A stretch of DNA of 17,662 nt from CAZEZY01 sp964516635 (GCA_964516635.1 CAZEZY010000040.1:1-17662), one strand, 5' to 3'; shown: positions 1 through 7,562, numbered from the stretch's first letter. Numbers and translations: made by a program. The notes: a model not told the origin generated them from the sequence alone.

Positions 1-46
1 CCGATGATAGTGCAGATCCCTGTGTGAAAGTAGGTCATCGTCAGGC
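1..46 (+). rRNA. rrf: 5S ribosomal RNA, 3' end (partial)
   Basis: The first bases match the conserved 3' part of betaproteobacterial 5S rRNA: a CCGATGATAGTGC block, then GTGTGAAAGTAGGTCATCG, closing with TCAGGC, which would pair with the 5' end of the molecule outside the window. The 5' portion is cut off by the window edge. A strong terminator follows within 15 bases, as expected for the last gene of an rrn operon. The exact mature 3' end could be one or two bases either side of 46. The match is from memory of the family, not an alignment. Confidence 0.9.
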
Positions 47-51
47 TGTTA

Positions 52-79
52 TTGACAAACCCCGAATCCCGTTTATACG
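52..79 (+). promoter_or_regulatory. Candidate sigma-70 promoter overlapping the rrn terminator
   Basis: A perfect -35 hexamer TTGACA (52-57) is separated by 16 bases from TATACG (74-79), which matches four of six positions of the -10 consensus. The -10 element lies in the loop and inner stem of the terminator hairpin. Transcription would start near 86 and leave a leader of about 30 bases before the ATG at 116. There is no other room for a promoter between the terminator and the gene. The alternative is read-through from the rRNA operon. Confidence 0.5.
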
Positions 80-98
80 GGTTCGGGGTTTTTCTTTT
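60..98 (+). terminator. Rho-independent terminator of the rRNA operon
   Basis: A GC-rich hairpin has stem CCCCGAA (60-66) pairing with TTCGGGG (82-88), continued by CCCG (68-71) with CGGG (78-81), one bulged T and a TTTATA loop. It is followed by a T-rich tract at 89-98. This is a textbook intrinsic terminator placed 13 bases after the 5S rRNA. The metH-like start codon lies only 17 bases beyond the T tract. Confidence 0.9.
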
Positions 99-115
99 GG
101 TTTTCTGGAGAGCCC

Positions 116-1180
116 ATGTCTGTACTTCGTTATACCCGTGCAGTTCAGTTGCCTGATATTTTGAAATCACGCATTTTGATCATGGATGGTGCAATGGGGA
201 CCATGATTCAGCGATTCAGACTGACAGAATCTCAATTTCGGGGGGAAGGCGCAGTCCTGGATCCATGCTTGCGTGACCGACTCCATCAACACCCTGTTGA
301 TCTCAAAGGCAATAATGAACTTTTGAGCCTAAGTCGTCCTGACATCATCAGTCAAATTCATGACAGTTATCTGGCATCGGGAGCAGATCTGATCGAGACC
401 AATACATTCGGTGCCACTTCCATCGCTCAGGAAGACTATCAGATGGCAGATTGGGTGCATGAAATGAATGTGTCGTCCGCACGACTCGCGCGCATCTCGT
501 GCGACAAGTACAGCACGACTGACAAACCTCGGTTTGTGGCTGGTGCGCTTGGACCCACACCAAAAACAGCGAGCATCAGCCCCGATGTGAACGATCCTGG
601 CGCTCGCAATGTCACGTTTGACCAACTGGTTGACGCCTATTTATGGCAAGTGCGTGCTTTGGTTGAGGGCGGTGTCGATGTTTTGCTGGTTGAAACAATT
701 TTCGACACCCTGAACGCAAAGGCTGCCCTGTTTGCGATTGATGGCTTTTTTCAAGAAAGTGATGAGCGACTGCCAGTCATCGTCAGTGGAACGGTGACCG
801 ATGCGTCTGGACGAGTCCTGAGTGGGCAGACGGTCGCTGCTTTCTGGGCCAGTGTCCGCCACATTCAGCCGCTTGCAGTGGGTTTGAATTGCGCTCTGGG
901 TGCAGCACTGATGAAGCCTTATATTCAAGAACTTTCGAGGATTGCAGATGGTTCATTCATCTCTTGCTACCCCAACGCCGGTCTCCCCAATCCGATGAGT
1001 GACACGGGATTTGATGAGCGGCCAGAAGACACGTCGCGTCTCTTGCACGAGTTCGCTCAAGAAGGGCTTGTGAATATTGTTGGAGGTTGTTGCGGCACGA
1101 CCCCTGAGCATATTGCAGCGATTCATGATTCGGTTTTATCCAAAAAACCCCGACAAAGTGTCTTTCGAGCCTATAGGTGA
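116..1180 (+). CDS. metH: Homocysteine S-methyltransferase module (MetH N-terminal domain, stand-alone)
   Basis: The 354-residue protein corresponds to the first module of cobalamin-dependent methionine synthase, which transfers a methyl group to homocysteine to make methionine. The N-terminal DGAMGTMIQ (24-32) and NTFGAT (96-101) blocks are typical. The three zinc-binding cysteines of the fold are present: Cys259 in LNCALG and Cys325-Cys326 in GGCCGT. The folate, cobalamin and reactivation modules of full MetH (about 1,200 residues) are absent. Many Burkholderiales split MetH into a short MetH1 and a long MetH2, and this has the MetH1 size, but the gene that follows here is not MetH2. The ATG at 116 is preceded by CTGGAG at good spacing. 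A cobalamin-independent homocysteine methyltransferase (MmuM/BHMT-like) is the alternative, but the MetH-type motifs favour MetH1. Confidence 0.88.
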   Translation: MSVLRYTRAVQLPDILKSRILIMDGAMGTMIQRFRLTESQFRGEGAVLDPCLRDRLHQHPVDLKGNNELLSLSRPDIISQIHDSYLASGADLIETNTFGATSIAQEDYQMADWVHEMNVSSARLARISCDKYSTTDKPRFVAGALGPTPKTASISPDVNDPGARNVTFDQLVDAYLWQVRALVEGGVDVLLVETIFDTLNAKAALFAIDGFFQESDERLPVIVSGTVTDASGRVLSGQTVAAFWASVRHIQPLAVGLNCALGAALMKPYIQELSRIADGSFISCYPNAGLPNPMSDTGFDERPEDTSRLLHEFAQEGLVNIVGGCCGTTPEHIAAIHDSVLSKKPRQSVFRAYR

Positions 1181-1262
1181 AGCACACAGCATCCCAGGGG
1201 GCATCTATACTGCAGCACTGTCGCAAAAATGATGCAGTCATCAAACACCATTCGCCTCTCAC

Positions 1263-2018
1263 GTGAACCTAAGCCAACTGAGACTAGACCATGTGTGCAC
1301 ACTGTTGCAGCAGGTGGGTTGTGTCTTGCCCGATCAGCACACAAGCACGGAGTCGGATTACCTTCAGGCGGTTCTCGACGCATTGTGTGAGCTGAGTTCA
1401 ACCGATCCGCTCACAGGTCTTCTGAATCGACGCGCATTTCACCTGGTTCTGGAAAGAGAACTTGATCGGGTAGCGCGCTCTGGTGAACAGGCCTTGTTGC
1501 TTGCCGTGGACATTGATCACTTCAAGTCCTTCAATGACCGCTATGGGCACCTGGCCGGCGACATGGTGATCCGATCGGTCGCTCAAGCATTGCAGCAGAG
1601 TGTGCGTCCCATGGACGCTGTTGCTCGAATGGGAGGTGAAGAGTTTTGTGTGGTGTGCCCCAACTGTCTGCCTACGTATGCCCCAGTCATGGCCGAGCGA
1701 ATCCGGGTCACCGTGGAAGAGAAACGAATCTCGGTCAGTGATCACTTGCCGCCGCTGAGTGTGACAGTCAGCTGTGGCGGTGCTTTTGCCACACCGTGGA
1801 TAAGAGGTCACTCGCTCGAATGGCTGGAGCGCGCGGATGCTCAACTGTACAAGGCCAAGCATCACGGCCGTAACCGGATCCATCTCGAATCGGTCTCCAT
1901 GCCAGAAGTCACAGCCGAAGAAAAAGGGCTGTTGCTGAACTGGAATGAGCTGGATCCGCTTATGATCAAAAATGAGAACCCGTTCGACTCGACGGGAGTC
2001 AGGATAATCCCGGAATGA
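1263..2018 (+). CDS. Diguanylate cyclase (GGDEF domain)
   Basis: The 251-residue protein is predicted to make cyclic di-GMP from two GTP. The GGDEF domain spans about residues 45-208. It has the canonical opening DPLTGLLNRR (48-57), the metal-binding DIDHFKSFND region (83-92) and an intact GGEEF active site (124-128). RPMD (115-118), five residues before GGEEF, fits the inhibitory I-site, so product feedback is likely. There is no transmembrane segment or sensor domain, only about 45 N-terminal residues and a 40-residue tail without recognised motifs. The start is a GTG with no clear ribosome binding site, because no in-frame ATG precedes the GGDEF core. A TATACT hexamer at 1206-1211 could be a -10 element, but no matching -35 was found. 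The stop overlaps the next gene's start (ATGA), indicating translational coupling. Confidence 0.9.
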   Translation: MNLSQLRLDHVCTLLQQVGCVLPDQHTSTESDYLQAVLDALCELSSTDPLTGLLNRRAFHLVLERELDRVARSGEQALLLAVDIDHFKSFNDRYGHLAGDMVIRSVAQALQQSVRPMDAVARMGGEEFCVVCPNCLPTYAPVMAERIRVTVEEKRISVSDHLPPLSVTVSCGGAFATPWIRGHSLEWLERADAQLYKAKHHGRNRIHLESVSMPEVTAEEKGLLLNWNELDPLMIKNENPFDSTGVRIIPE

Positions 2019-2884
2019 CAGCAGAACGCCCAGCCACACCCTCTGCCGAGACCGGCGAGTTGGTCATGTTACGCCCTTCGAAAGGGAAAGTGATCGCAGT
2101 GACCAGCGGTAAGGGGGGTGTCGGGAAGACTTTTGTATCAGCCAATCTGGCTGCGGCATTGACGAGGCATGGTCTCAAAGTTCTGGTGCTGGACGCCGAT
2201 CTCGGCCTGGCCAATCTCGATGTGGTTCTCAATCTGTATCCCAAACTCACTCTGCATGATGTGTTTACGGGTAAGGCCACATTGGATGACGCGATATTGA
2301 AGGCACCTGGTGGCTTTTCTGTGATCCTCGCAGGTTCCGGAATGGTGGAGTACTCTCGGCTCACGCCTGAGGTTCGTGAGGATTTCATCGCGCTGATGGA
2401 ACAGGTTGTTCCCCGATTCGATGTGGTACTACTGGACACAGGTGCAGGCATTTCCGATGTGGTCCTGTTCGCGCTCGCTTTGGCGAGCGAAGTGCTTCTG
2501 GTTGCCACACCCGAACCCACTTCGCTGACCGATGCGTATGCAACGATCAAAGTTCTGGCCACTCAACAGCGTCGTGAAAAGGTTCGGATCCTGGTCAATC
2601 AGGCAGGACGACCCGGCGACGGAAAAGCCATCACCACACAATTGCAAATGGTCTTGAACCGATTTGTCGGTTCAGGTAAGTTGCAAACCGTTTCAGGAAA
2701 AAACGTGTCATCCATACGCCTGATACATGTGGGTGATATTCCTGTCGATCCTGCCGTGAAAGAAGCGGTGATGCGACGTCAATTGCTGATGACTCAAACG
2801 CCAGGGTCACCTGCAGGATTGGCGATTACCCAGATCGCAGGCCGTTTGGTAGAGACCGTCATCCGCCACGACGAGAGACCCTGA
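2015..2884 (+). CDS. MinD/ParA-family P-loop ATPase, FlhG/FleN-like
   Basis: The 289-residue protein has a deviant Walker A, SGKGGVGKT (31-39), with the signature first lysine (Lys33) of MinD/ParA ATPases. It also has a switch/Walker B region DADLGLANLD (60-69) and DTGAGIS (141-147). DADLGLANLDV is typical of the FlhG/FleN/MinD branch, whose dimers set the number or position of flagella or other polar structures. The N-terminal 24 residues lack the DQAxxLR-type helix FlhG uses to stimulate FlhF. No flagellar gene lies nearby, so a role other than flagellar counting is possible. The ATG overlaps the stop of the diguanylate cyclase gene by ATGA, with AGGA about nine bases upstream. It converges with the Rid-family gene across 14 bases, with no strong terminator between. 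Confidence 0.85.
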   Translation: MTAERPATPSAETGELVMLRPSKGKVIAVTSGKGGVGKTFVSANLAAALTRHGLKVLVLDADLGLANLDVVLNLYPKLTLHDVFTGKATLDDAILKAPGGFSVILAGSGMVEYSRLTPEVREDFIALMEQVVPRFDVVLLDTGAGISDVVLFALALASEVLLVATPEPTSLTDAYATIKVLATQQRREKVRILVNQAGRPGDGKAITTQLQMVLNRFVGSGKLQTVSGKNVSSIRLIHVGDIPVDPAVKEAVMRRQLLMTQTPGSPAGLAITQIAGRLVETVIRHDERP

Positions 2885-2898
2885 GGCTGCTTCCGTCC

Positions 2899-3330
2899 TC
2901 AAGCCTTAGGGGTATGTTCCGGGGGAACGGCGGCAGTGACTTCGATCTCCACTTTGGCCCTTGGCTCCATCAAACCGCTGACTTCAAAACAGGCCATCGC
3001 GGGGAAATGCTTTCCCATGATGTCACGGTAGACCGTTCCCAACTCACTCAGGCGCTGGTTGTACTCATTGCGATCAAGGACATACCAGTTCATCCGGCAC
3101 ATGTGTTCGGGTCCGGCCCCTGCGACAGTCAGGATCGCATGAATGTTCTGCAAGGTTTGACGGCATTGATCGATGAAGTCATCGGAATCGAACTGCTGGC
3201 GATCGTTCCACCCGACTTGTCCGCCCGTGAAAATCAGCTGAGTACCGGGTTCAATCGAGAGTGCGATGCCATTGGCATAGCCTTTGGGCGGAAGCCAGCC
3301 GGGTGGCTGCAGAGGACGAAGGTGGCTCAT
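2899..3330 (-). CDS. Rid-family (YjgF/YER057c/UK114) protein, last gene of the aromatic operon
   Basis: The 143-residue protein has the Rid/YjgF fold signature: FTGGQVGWN (34-42), a Q-x-L-x-NI segment near 58-64, and a C-terminal AKVEIEVTAAV strand (125-135). Rid proteins trim to hydrolysis of reactive enamines and imines. The arginine that binds the substrate carboxylate in active RidA (within PAR-x-C-x-EV) is replaced by Met112 in PAMACFEV (110-117), so classical 2-aminoacrylate deaminase activity is unlikely. It starts 12 bases after the CoA-ligase stop and is the promoter-distal gene of the operon. A Rid protein suits a pathway whose oxygenase/reductase product is a cyclic enamine, since ammonia must be released. 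That role is inferred. The ribosome binding site is weak, consistent with translation following the upstream gene. Confidence 0.82.
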   Translation of the reverse strand: MSHLRPLQPPGWLPPKGYANGIALSIEPGTQLIFTGGQVGWNDRQQFDSDDFIDQCRQTLQNIHAILTVAGAGPEHMCRMNWYVLDRNEYNQRLSELGTVYRDIMGKHFPAMACFEVSGLMEPRAKVEIEVTAAVPPEHTPKA

Positions 3331-3342
3331 CTCAGACCAGAT

Positions 3343-5019
3343 TCATGTAGAGGGTGAAGAGGGCCTGTTTGGCTGTCGTAACAGGTAACGTTGGAGTTTT
3401 CCCGTTTCTGTTCTGGGAAGGCGGTCAAGAAACTCGATGGCCCGAGGATATTTGTACGGTGCCAGCACGCTTTTGACATGGTCTTGCAATGCGGCGACCA
3501 TGGCTTCGCCGGGATCGAAGCCTGGTTTGAGCACGCAGAAAGCCTTGACAATCATCCCGCGTTCGACATCGGGTTCCCCGATCACGCCACACTCAGCCAC
3601 GGCCGGGTGTTTGAGCAAGGCATCTTCCACTTCGGGTCCACCCACGTTGTAGCCAGACGTGATGATCATGTCGTCAGCGCGTGCCTGGTAGAAAAAGTAC
3701 CCATCCTCATCCTGCATGAAGGCATCACCAGGGTAATTCCATCCCTGACGAACGTAGTGCTCTTGACGCTTGTCATCCAGATAGCGGCAGCCCGTTGGGC
3801 CGATGACAGCCAGGCGACCGATGGTGCCTCTGGGGACCTCTTGGCCATCGTCATCGACGACCCGGGCCTGATAACCAGGAACCACCTGGCCAATGGCACC
3901 ACGCCGAATGGCATCACCGGCCGACGAAATGAATATATGGAACATTTCTGTGGCGCCGATCCCATCGATGATGTCAACACCGGTCGCATCTTTCCACAAC
4001 TGCCTTGTGGCATCGGGCAGACCTTCACCCGCGCTGACGCTGATCCGGAGGTTAGGCAAACCGCTGGTTCTGGCGAATGGGGCCATCTGCCGGTAGAACG
4101 TAGGGGCCGTGTAGCAGACGCTCACCTGCGCTCGATGGATCGCTTGAACCATGGACTCCGGCGTGTAAGGGATGGCAGGGAAGTAGACGGAAGCGCCGGC
4201 CCAAAGGGGGAAGATCAGTAGTCCGCCCAGTCCAAAAGTGAAGGCCAGAGGGGGGGATCCTGCAACGATATCGGATGACCGGAGTTGCAGCACGTGCCGT
4301 GGCCAGGTTTCGCAAGCGGCCAGGATGTCTCCGTGAGAGTGAACGGCCGCCTTGGGTTTGCCCGTTGTGCCTGAGGTGAAAGCCATCATCGCGATGTCGT
4401 CGGCTGCCGTCGGGCAGGCGCAAAAAGCGTCCTCATGCTGGCGGGTGAGGTGTTCCAGACGGGGTTCAGATTCAGACTCCAGGCCTGGCGATGATTGAAA
4501 ACGAATCAACGGAATCGTTTTCTGGTGCCCTTGCAAGGCCATCTCGAGTTCGGAAGTGAGTTTTTGGTCACACAGGGCTATGCTCGGGCGAGATTTCTGG
4601 ATGATGTCGGTCAGTTCTTTGGCGCGCAGCAGAGGCATGGTCGCCACGGCCACCATCCCAGCCTTCACGACAGCCAGCCAGCAAAGCGCCATGCTGATGG
4701 AGTTGCCGCCTCGAAGAAGGACGCGATTGCCGGGTATCAGTCCGAGATCCCTGACCAGCGTGTGGGCGATGCGGTCAACCTGACTTTGCGCCTGTCGGTA
4801 TGTCCAAATCTGGTCATCGCTGCGAAACAGGGGTCGATCGCCCCAGCCACGCCGTTCAACCGCTTCGTCCAGCAGTCGGACGACAAGGTTGATCTGAGGC
4901 GGCAGACAGAGTTCGGGCAGTTCATGAATGCGTTGCGGCCATTGATCCCTGGGGGGCAGGTGCTCGTGAACGAACCGGTCGGCTTGTGCGCTGGGGTGTT
5001 CTTCGGGGGTCACAGTCAT
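3343..5019 (-). CDS. abmG: Benzoate/2-aminobenzoate-CoA ligase family protein
   Basis: The 558-residue AMP-forming acyl-CoA synthetase probably activates 2-aminobenzoate (or a related benzoate) with ATP and CoA. The N-terminus LPPRDQWP (21-28) is characteristic of the 2-aminobenzoate-CoA ligase branch. Core motifs are intact: TSGTTGKPK (215-223), DGIGATEM (352-359), the ATP-binding GD (431-432), the hinge RADDMI (447-452) and the adenylation lysine Lys541 in RTETGK. It sits 13 bases after the acyl-CoA dehydrogenase gene. The start is ambiguous. The first ATG (5019) is only one base from a GGAG, whereas GTG at 5013 (codon 3) has GGAG seven bases upstream, so translation may begin two residues later. 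Salicylate or benzoate as substrate cannot be excluded; the neighbouring fused flavoenzyme favours 2-aminobenzoate. Confidence 0.88.
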   Translation of the reverse strand: MTVTPEEHPSAQADRFVHEHLPPRDQWPQRIHELPELCLPPQINLVVRLLDEAVERRGWGDRPLFRSDDQIWTYRQAQSQVDRIAHTLVRDLGLIPGNRVLLRGGNSISMALCWLAVVKAGMVAVATMPLLRAKELTDIIQKSRPSIALCDQKLTSELEMALQGHQKTIPLIRFQSSPGLESESEPRLEHLTRQHEDAFCACPTAADDIAMMAFTSGTTGKPKAAVHSHGDILAACETWPRHVLQLRSSDIVAGSPPLAFTFGLGGLLIFPLWAGASVYFPAIPYTPESMVQAIHRAQVSVCYTAPTFYRQMAPFARTSGLPNLRISVSAGEGLPDATRQLWKDATGVDIIDGIGATEMFHIFISSAGDAIRRGAIGQVVPGYQARVVDDDGQEVPRGTIGRLAVIGPTGCRYLDDKRQEHYVRQGWNYPGDAFMQDEDGYFFYQARADDMIITSGYNVGGPEVEDALLKHPAVAECGVIGEPDVERGMIVKAFCVLKPGFDPGEAMVAALQDHVKSVLAPYKYPRAIEFLDRLPRTETGKLQRYLLRQPNRPSSPST

Positions 5020-5032
5020 GCTCCATGGGACA

Positions 5033-6220
5033 TCAGTGTTGAAGGGCAGCCTTGCCCAGAATCAACAGTTGCACCTCGGTGGCACCTTCGTAGATGCGAA
5101 GGGCACGAATGTCGCGATAAAGGCTTTCGACCTTTTGGCCGGATTGGACTCCGAGACCACCGTGCAGTTGTACAGCCATGTCGATCACGCGCTGTGCGTT
5201 TTCCGTCGCGACCATCTTGGCCATGGCTGCTGCAGAGGGGTAGGGATTGGGCGACGTCATGATGGACTGCTGGTGATCACGCAGCCAGGCGGCCCGATAG
5301 GTCAAAAGGGCTGCTGCATCGATGAGTGCACTCATTTCACCGATACGGACCTGGGTGAGTTGCATGTCGGCCAGCTTTTTCCCGAACAGATCGCGTCGAC
5401 GGGCATGGTGTATGGCTTCAGCATGGGCCCTGCGAGCCATGCCCAGAGCGGCCGCGGCGACCGATGCACGGAAAATGTCCAGGGTCTGCATCGCCAGCTT
5501 GAATCCGCCGTTGATGGAGCCCAGAAGCGCTTCCTCTGGCACATGACAGTTGAAGAAATGCAGCTCACTCAGCGGGTGAGGCGCCATCAGTGCGATGTGG
5601 CGCGAGGCATCCAGCCCGTGTCGATCGGCCTCGACAATGAACGCGCTGATCCCGCGTGAACCCGCTTGAGGATCGGTCTTGGCAAATGTCACGTAAAAAT
5701 CGGCGAGATCGCCATTGCTGATCCAGGTTTTGCGGCCGTTCAGTATCCAGCCAGCCGGATGTCGAGTCGCTTGCGTTCGCAACGCGGCCACGTCGGAGCC
5801 TGCTTCGGGTTCGCTGAGCGCGAAGGCGGCAATGAGTTGTCCCTGGGCGACCCGGGGAAGGTAAGCGGCTTGTTGTTCGGGTGTACCTGCCAGGGTGATG
5901 GCACCCGAGCCTAGCCCTTGCATCGCAAACGCGAAATCGGCCAGCGGTGAAAAAAAGGCGAGGGTTTCGCGAAGCAGCACCAGTGCTCTGGAATCCAGTC
6001 GTTCCAGCGCGCCGCCCTGTGAACCCGGGACACAATAGCGGAGCCAGCCCGCCCGTCCCAGTCGGGATACCCATTCCCGACAGGCGGCACGGTCATCGTG
6101 TTCGTCGACAGTCTGAGCTTGCGCCCACGTGGAAAGCGAAGGGGCGATGTCGCGGTGAACCGCATCAAAAAATGGCAGTTCAAGATGGGACAGTGGTGGA
6201 GCGGATTCGGACGCCACCAT
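5033..6220 (-). CDS. Acyl-CoA dehydrogenase family protein
   Basis: The 395-residue FAD enzyme has the usual length and layout: a helical N-domain, a beta-domain with the FAD/acyl-CoA motif FALSEPEAGSD (133-143) and KTWISNG (164-170), and a C-terminal helical domain with QLHGGLGV (351-358). The base that abstracts the alpha proton is expected at Glu378 in RIYEGATEVQ, as in short- and medium-chain enzymes. In this operon it would dehydrogenate an alicyclic or ring-opened CoA thioester after dearomatisation. It starts three bases after the crotonase stop, with AAGGGAAC as a plausible ribosome binding site inside the upstream gene. The electron acceptor (probably ETF) is not encoded here. The exact substrate is unknown. 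Confidence 0.88.
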   Translation of the reverse strand: MVASESAPPLSHLELPFFDAVHRDIAPSLSTWAQAQTVDEHDDRAACREWVSRLGRAGWLRYCVPGSQGGALERLDSRALVLLRETLAFFSPLADFAFAMQGLGSGAITLAGTPEQQAAYLPRVAQGQLIAAFALSEPEAGSDVAALRTQATRHPAGWILNGRKTWISNGDLADFYVTFAKTDPQAGSRGISAFIVEADRHGLDASRHIALMAPHPLSELHFFNCHVPEEALLGSINGGFKLAMQTLDIFRASVAAAALGMARRAHAEAIHHARRRDLFGKKLADMQLTQVRIGEMSALIDAAALLTYRAAWLRDHQQSIMTSPNPYPSAAAMAKMVATENAQRVIDMAVQLHGGLGVQSGQKVESLYRDIRALRIYEGATEVQLLILGKAALQH

Positions 6221-6223
6221 GAT

Positions 6224-7048
6224 TCAGTTCCCTTCAAACACAGGGCGTTGTCTGGCCACAAAGGCCTGGTATGCGCGATGAAAGTCCTGGGTCTGCATGC
6301 AGATCGCCTGCGCTTGGGCTTCTGATTCGATGGCCTGCTCCAGCCCCATGTTCCATTCCTGATTCAGCATGGTCTTGGTCATGCCATGCGCGAACGTGGG
6401 GCCAGTGGCCAGTTCGAGAGCGAGAGAGGTTGCGGCCGGAAGCAACGCATCGCGCGCATGAAGTTGGTTGAAGAAGCCCCATGAATGCCCTTCTTCGGCT
6501 GTCATGGCACGGCCGGTGAACAGCAGTTCACTGGCGCGACCTTGACCAATGACCCTGGGCAGTAGGGCGCATGCCCCCATGTCTGCGCCAGCCAGGCCGA
6601 CTCGGCTGAACAGGAAGGCGGTTCTGGCATGCGGGGTTCCCAGTCGCAGGTCACTGGCCAACGCCACCATGGCGCCTGCACCCGCACACACGCCATCCAC
6701 GGCCGCAATCACCGGCTGAGGGCAGGCCCGTATGGCTTTGACGAGATCGCCCGTCATGCGGGTGAATGCAAGCAGTTCCGGCATCGACATGCGCGTCAGA
6801 GGACCGATGATGTCGTGGACATCACCACCCGAACAGAAATTGTCACCGGCGCCGTGGATCACGATGGCCCTGACATCGGTGGTGTAAGGGAGCATCCTGA
6901 ACCAGTCCCTTAACTCGGCATAGGCGTCGAAGGTCAGGGGATTTTTCCGCTCCGGCCGGTTCAGGGTCACCATGGCGATGGCCTGACTGATCGCACAGTC
7001 GAAATGACGCGTTGGGTGCCCTGCCAGGGTGTGAAGCTGGTTGTGCAT
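6224..7048 (-). CDS. Enoyl-CoA hydratase/isomerase (crotonase) family protein with altered active site
   Basis: A crotonase-fold protein of 274 residues from the chosen ATG. VTLNRPERKNPL (27-38), the oxyanion-hole segment FCSGGDV (71-77) and AVDGVCAGAGA (116-126) define the family. By hand alignment with rat enoyl-CoA hydratase, the two catalytic glutamates become Met127 (GGGCE to GAGAM) and Arg149 (FSRVGL), so plain hydration of enoyl-CoA is doubtful. Asp156 in GADMG may act instead, broadly like the aspartate of dienoyl-CoA isomerases. A ring-directed isomerase or hydrolase step on the non-aromatic intermediate is one possibility. Start choice: ATG at 7048 lies four bases after the MarR stop. 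ATG at 7072 would overlap MarR by 20 bases, and neither has a strong ribosome binding site. The reading frame is open further upstream, to 7129, but entirely within MarR. Confidence 0.85.
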   Translation of the reverse strand: MHNQLHTLAGHPTRHFDCAISQAIAMVTLNRPERKNPLTFDAYAELRDWFRMLPYTTDVRAIVIHGAGDNFCSGGDVHDIIGPLTRMSMPELLAFTRMTGDLVKAIRACPQPVIAAVDGVCAGAGAMVALASDLRLGTPHARTAFLFSRVGLAGADMGACALLPRVIGQGRASELLFTGRAMTAEEGHSWGFFNQLHARDALLPAATSLALELATGPTFAHGMTKTMLNQEWNMGLEQAIESEAQAQAICMQTQDFHRAYQAFVARQRPVFEGN

Positions 7049-7052
7049 AGGG

Positions 7053-7556
7053 TTAGGGTGTTGAGGGGTCATTGGGTGCTTGGTGTTGTTTGACTTTGCC
7101 CAGCAATCGATACAGCTGGTCCATTTCACGCGGCGGTAGGCCCTGAAATGCCTCGACGATCCAGGCTTCGTGTGCTTCAGCCATCTGTTGGAATGCCTGA
7201 TGACCGGCCTGGGTCAGGCGCACCCGAAACGCCCGACGGTCTTCCTGGACTTCGGTGCGTTCCACCAACCCCTCTGCCACCAGTTGATCGGTAATGCCGG
7301 TGACATTGCCCCCAGTGACCATCAGTCGCGCAGACAATTCTTTCATTCTGAGGCCTTCGGGGTGTCGCTCGAGTTGGGCCATCAGGTCGAAACGAGGCAG
7401 TGTGGTCGCGAAATGTTCACGCAATCCGGCACGAATGCGTTTCTCGATCAATTGGGTGCAGGTGAGCAGACGGAGCCACAGGCGCAGGGCTTCGGGGTGC
7501 TCGCTGTGCAGACGGGCCTCAAGGTCCAGGGTGATGGGGGGGGCGGATGGTGCCAT
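7053..7556 (-). CDS. MarR-family transcriptional regulator
   Basis: The 167-residue protein has a winged helix-turn-helix. A recognition region MKELSARLMVTGGNVTGITD (71-90) is followed by LVAEGLVER (92-100) and the wing EDRRAF (105-110), containing the conserved D-R of MarR proteins. Family members usually repress catabolic operons and release DNA on binding the substrate or its CoA ester. It starts six bases after the flavoenzyme gene and lies inside the operon, so it is probably self-regulated. The likely target is the palindrome at 9905-9930 that touches the operon start. An aryl-CoA inducer is an inference from other aryl-CoA operons. Confidence 0.9.
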   Translation of the reverse strand: MAPSAPPITLDLEARLHSEHPEALRLWLRLLTCTQLIEKRIRAGLREHFATTLPRFDLMAQLERHPEGLRMKELSARLMVTGGNVTGITDQLVAEGLVERTEVQEDRRAFRVRLTQAGHQAFQQMAEAHEAWIVEAFQGLPPREMDQLYRLLGKVKQHQAPNDPSTP

Positions 7557-7562
7557 GGCGAT

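Noticed and set aside
1..59. Leader riboswitch (SAH or cobalamin type) ahead of the metH-like gene
   Set aside because: The bases match the 3' end of 5S rRNA, and too little sequence remains before the start codon for a riboswitch aptamer.
329..625. Minus-strand open frame inside the metH-like gene
   Set aside because: It lies wholly opposite a well-supported gene, has no recognisable motif and no ribosome binding site; it is a by-product of the coding strand's codon usage.
2882..2901. Inverted repeat TGAGG/CCTCA between the converging ATPase and Rid genes as a bidirectional terminator
   Set aside because: The stem is only five bases with a ten-base loop and no T tract on either side; it mainly reflects the two stop codons themselves.
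7049..7129. Longer crotonase start at 7129
   Set aside because: It would overlap the MarR gene by 77 bases and add 27 residues with no similarity to crotonases; ATG 7048 or 7072 is more reasonable.
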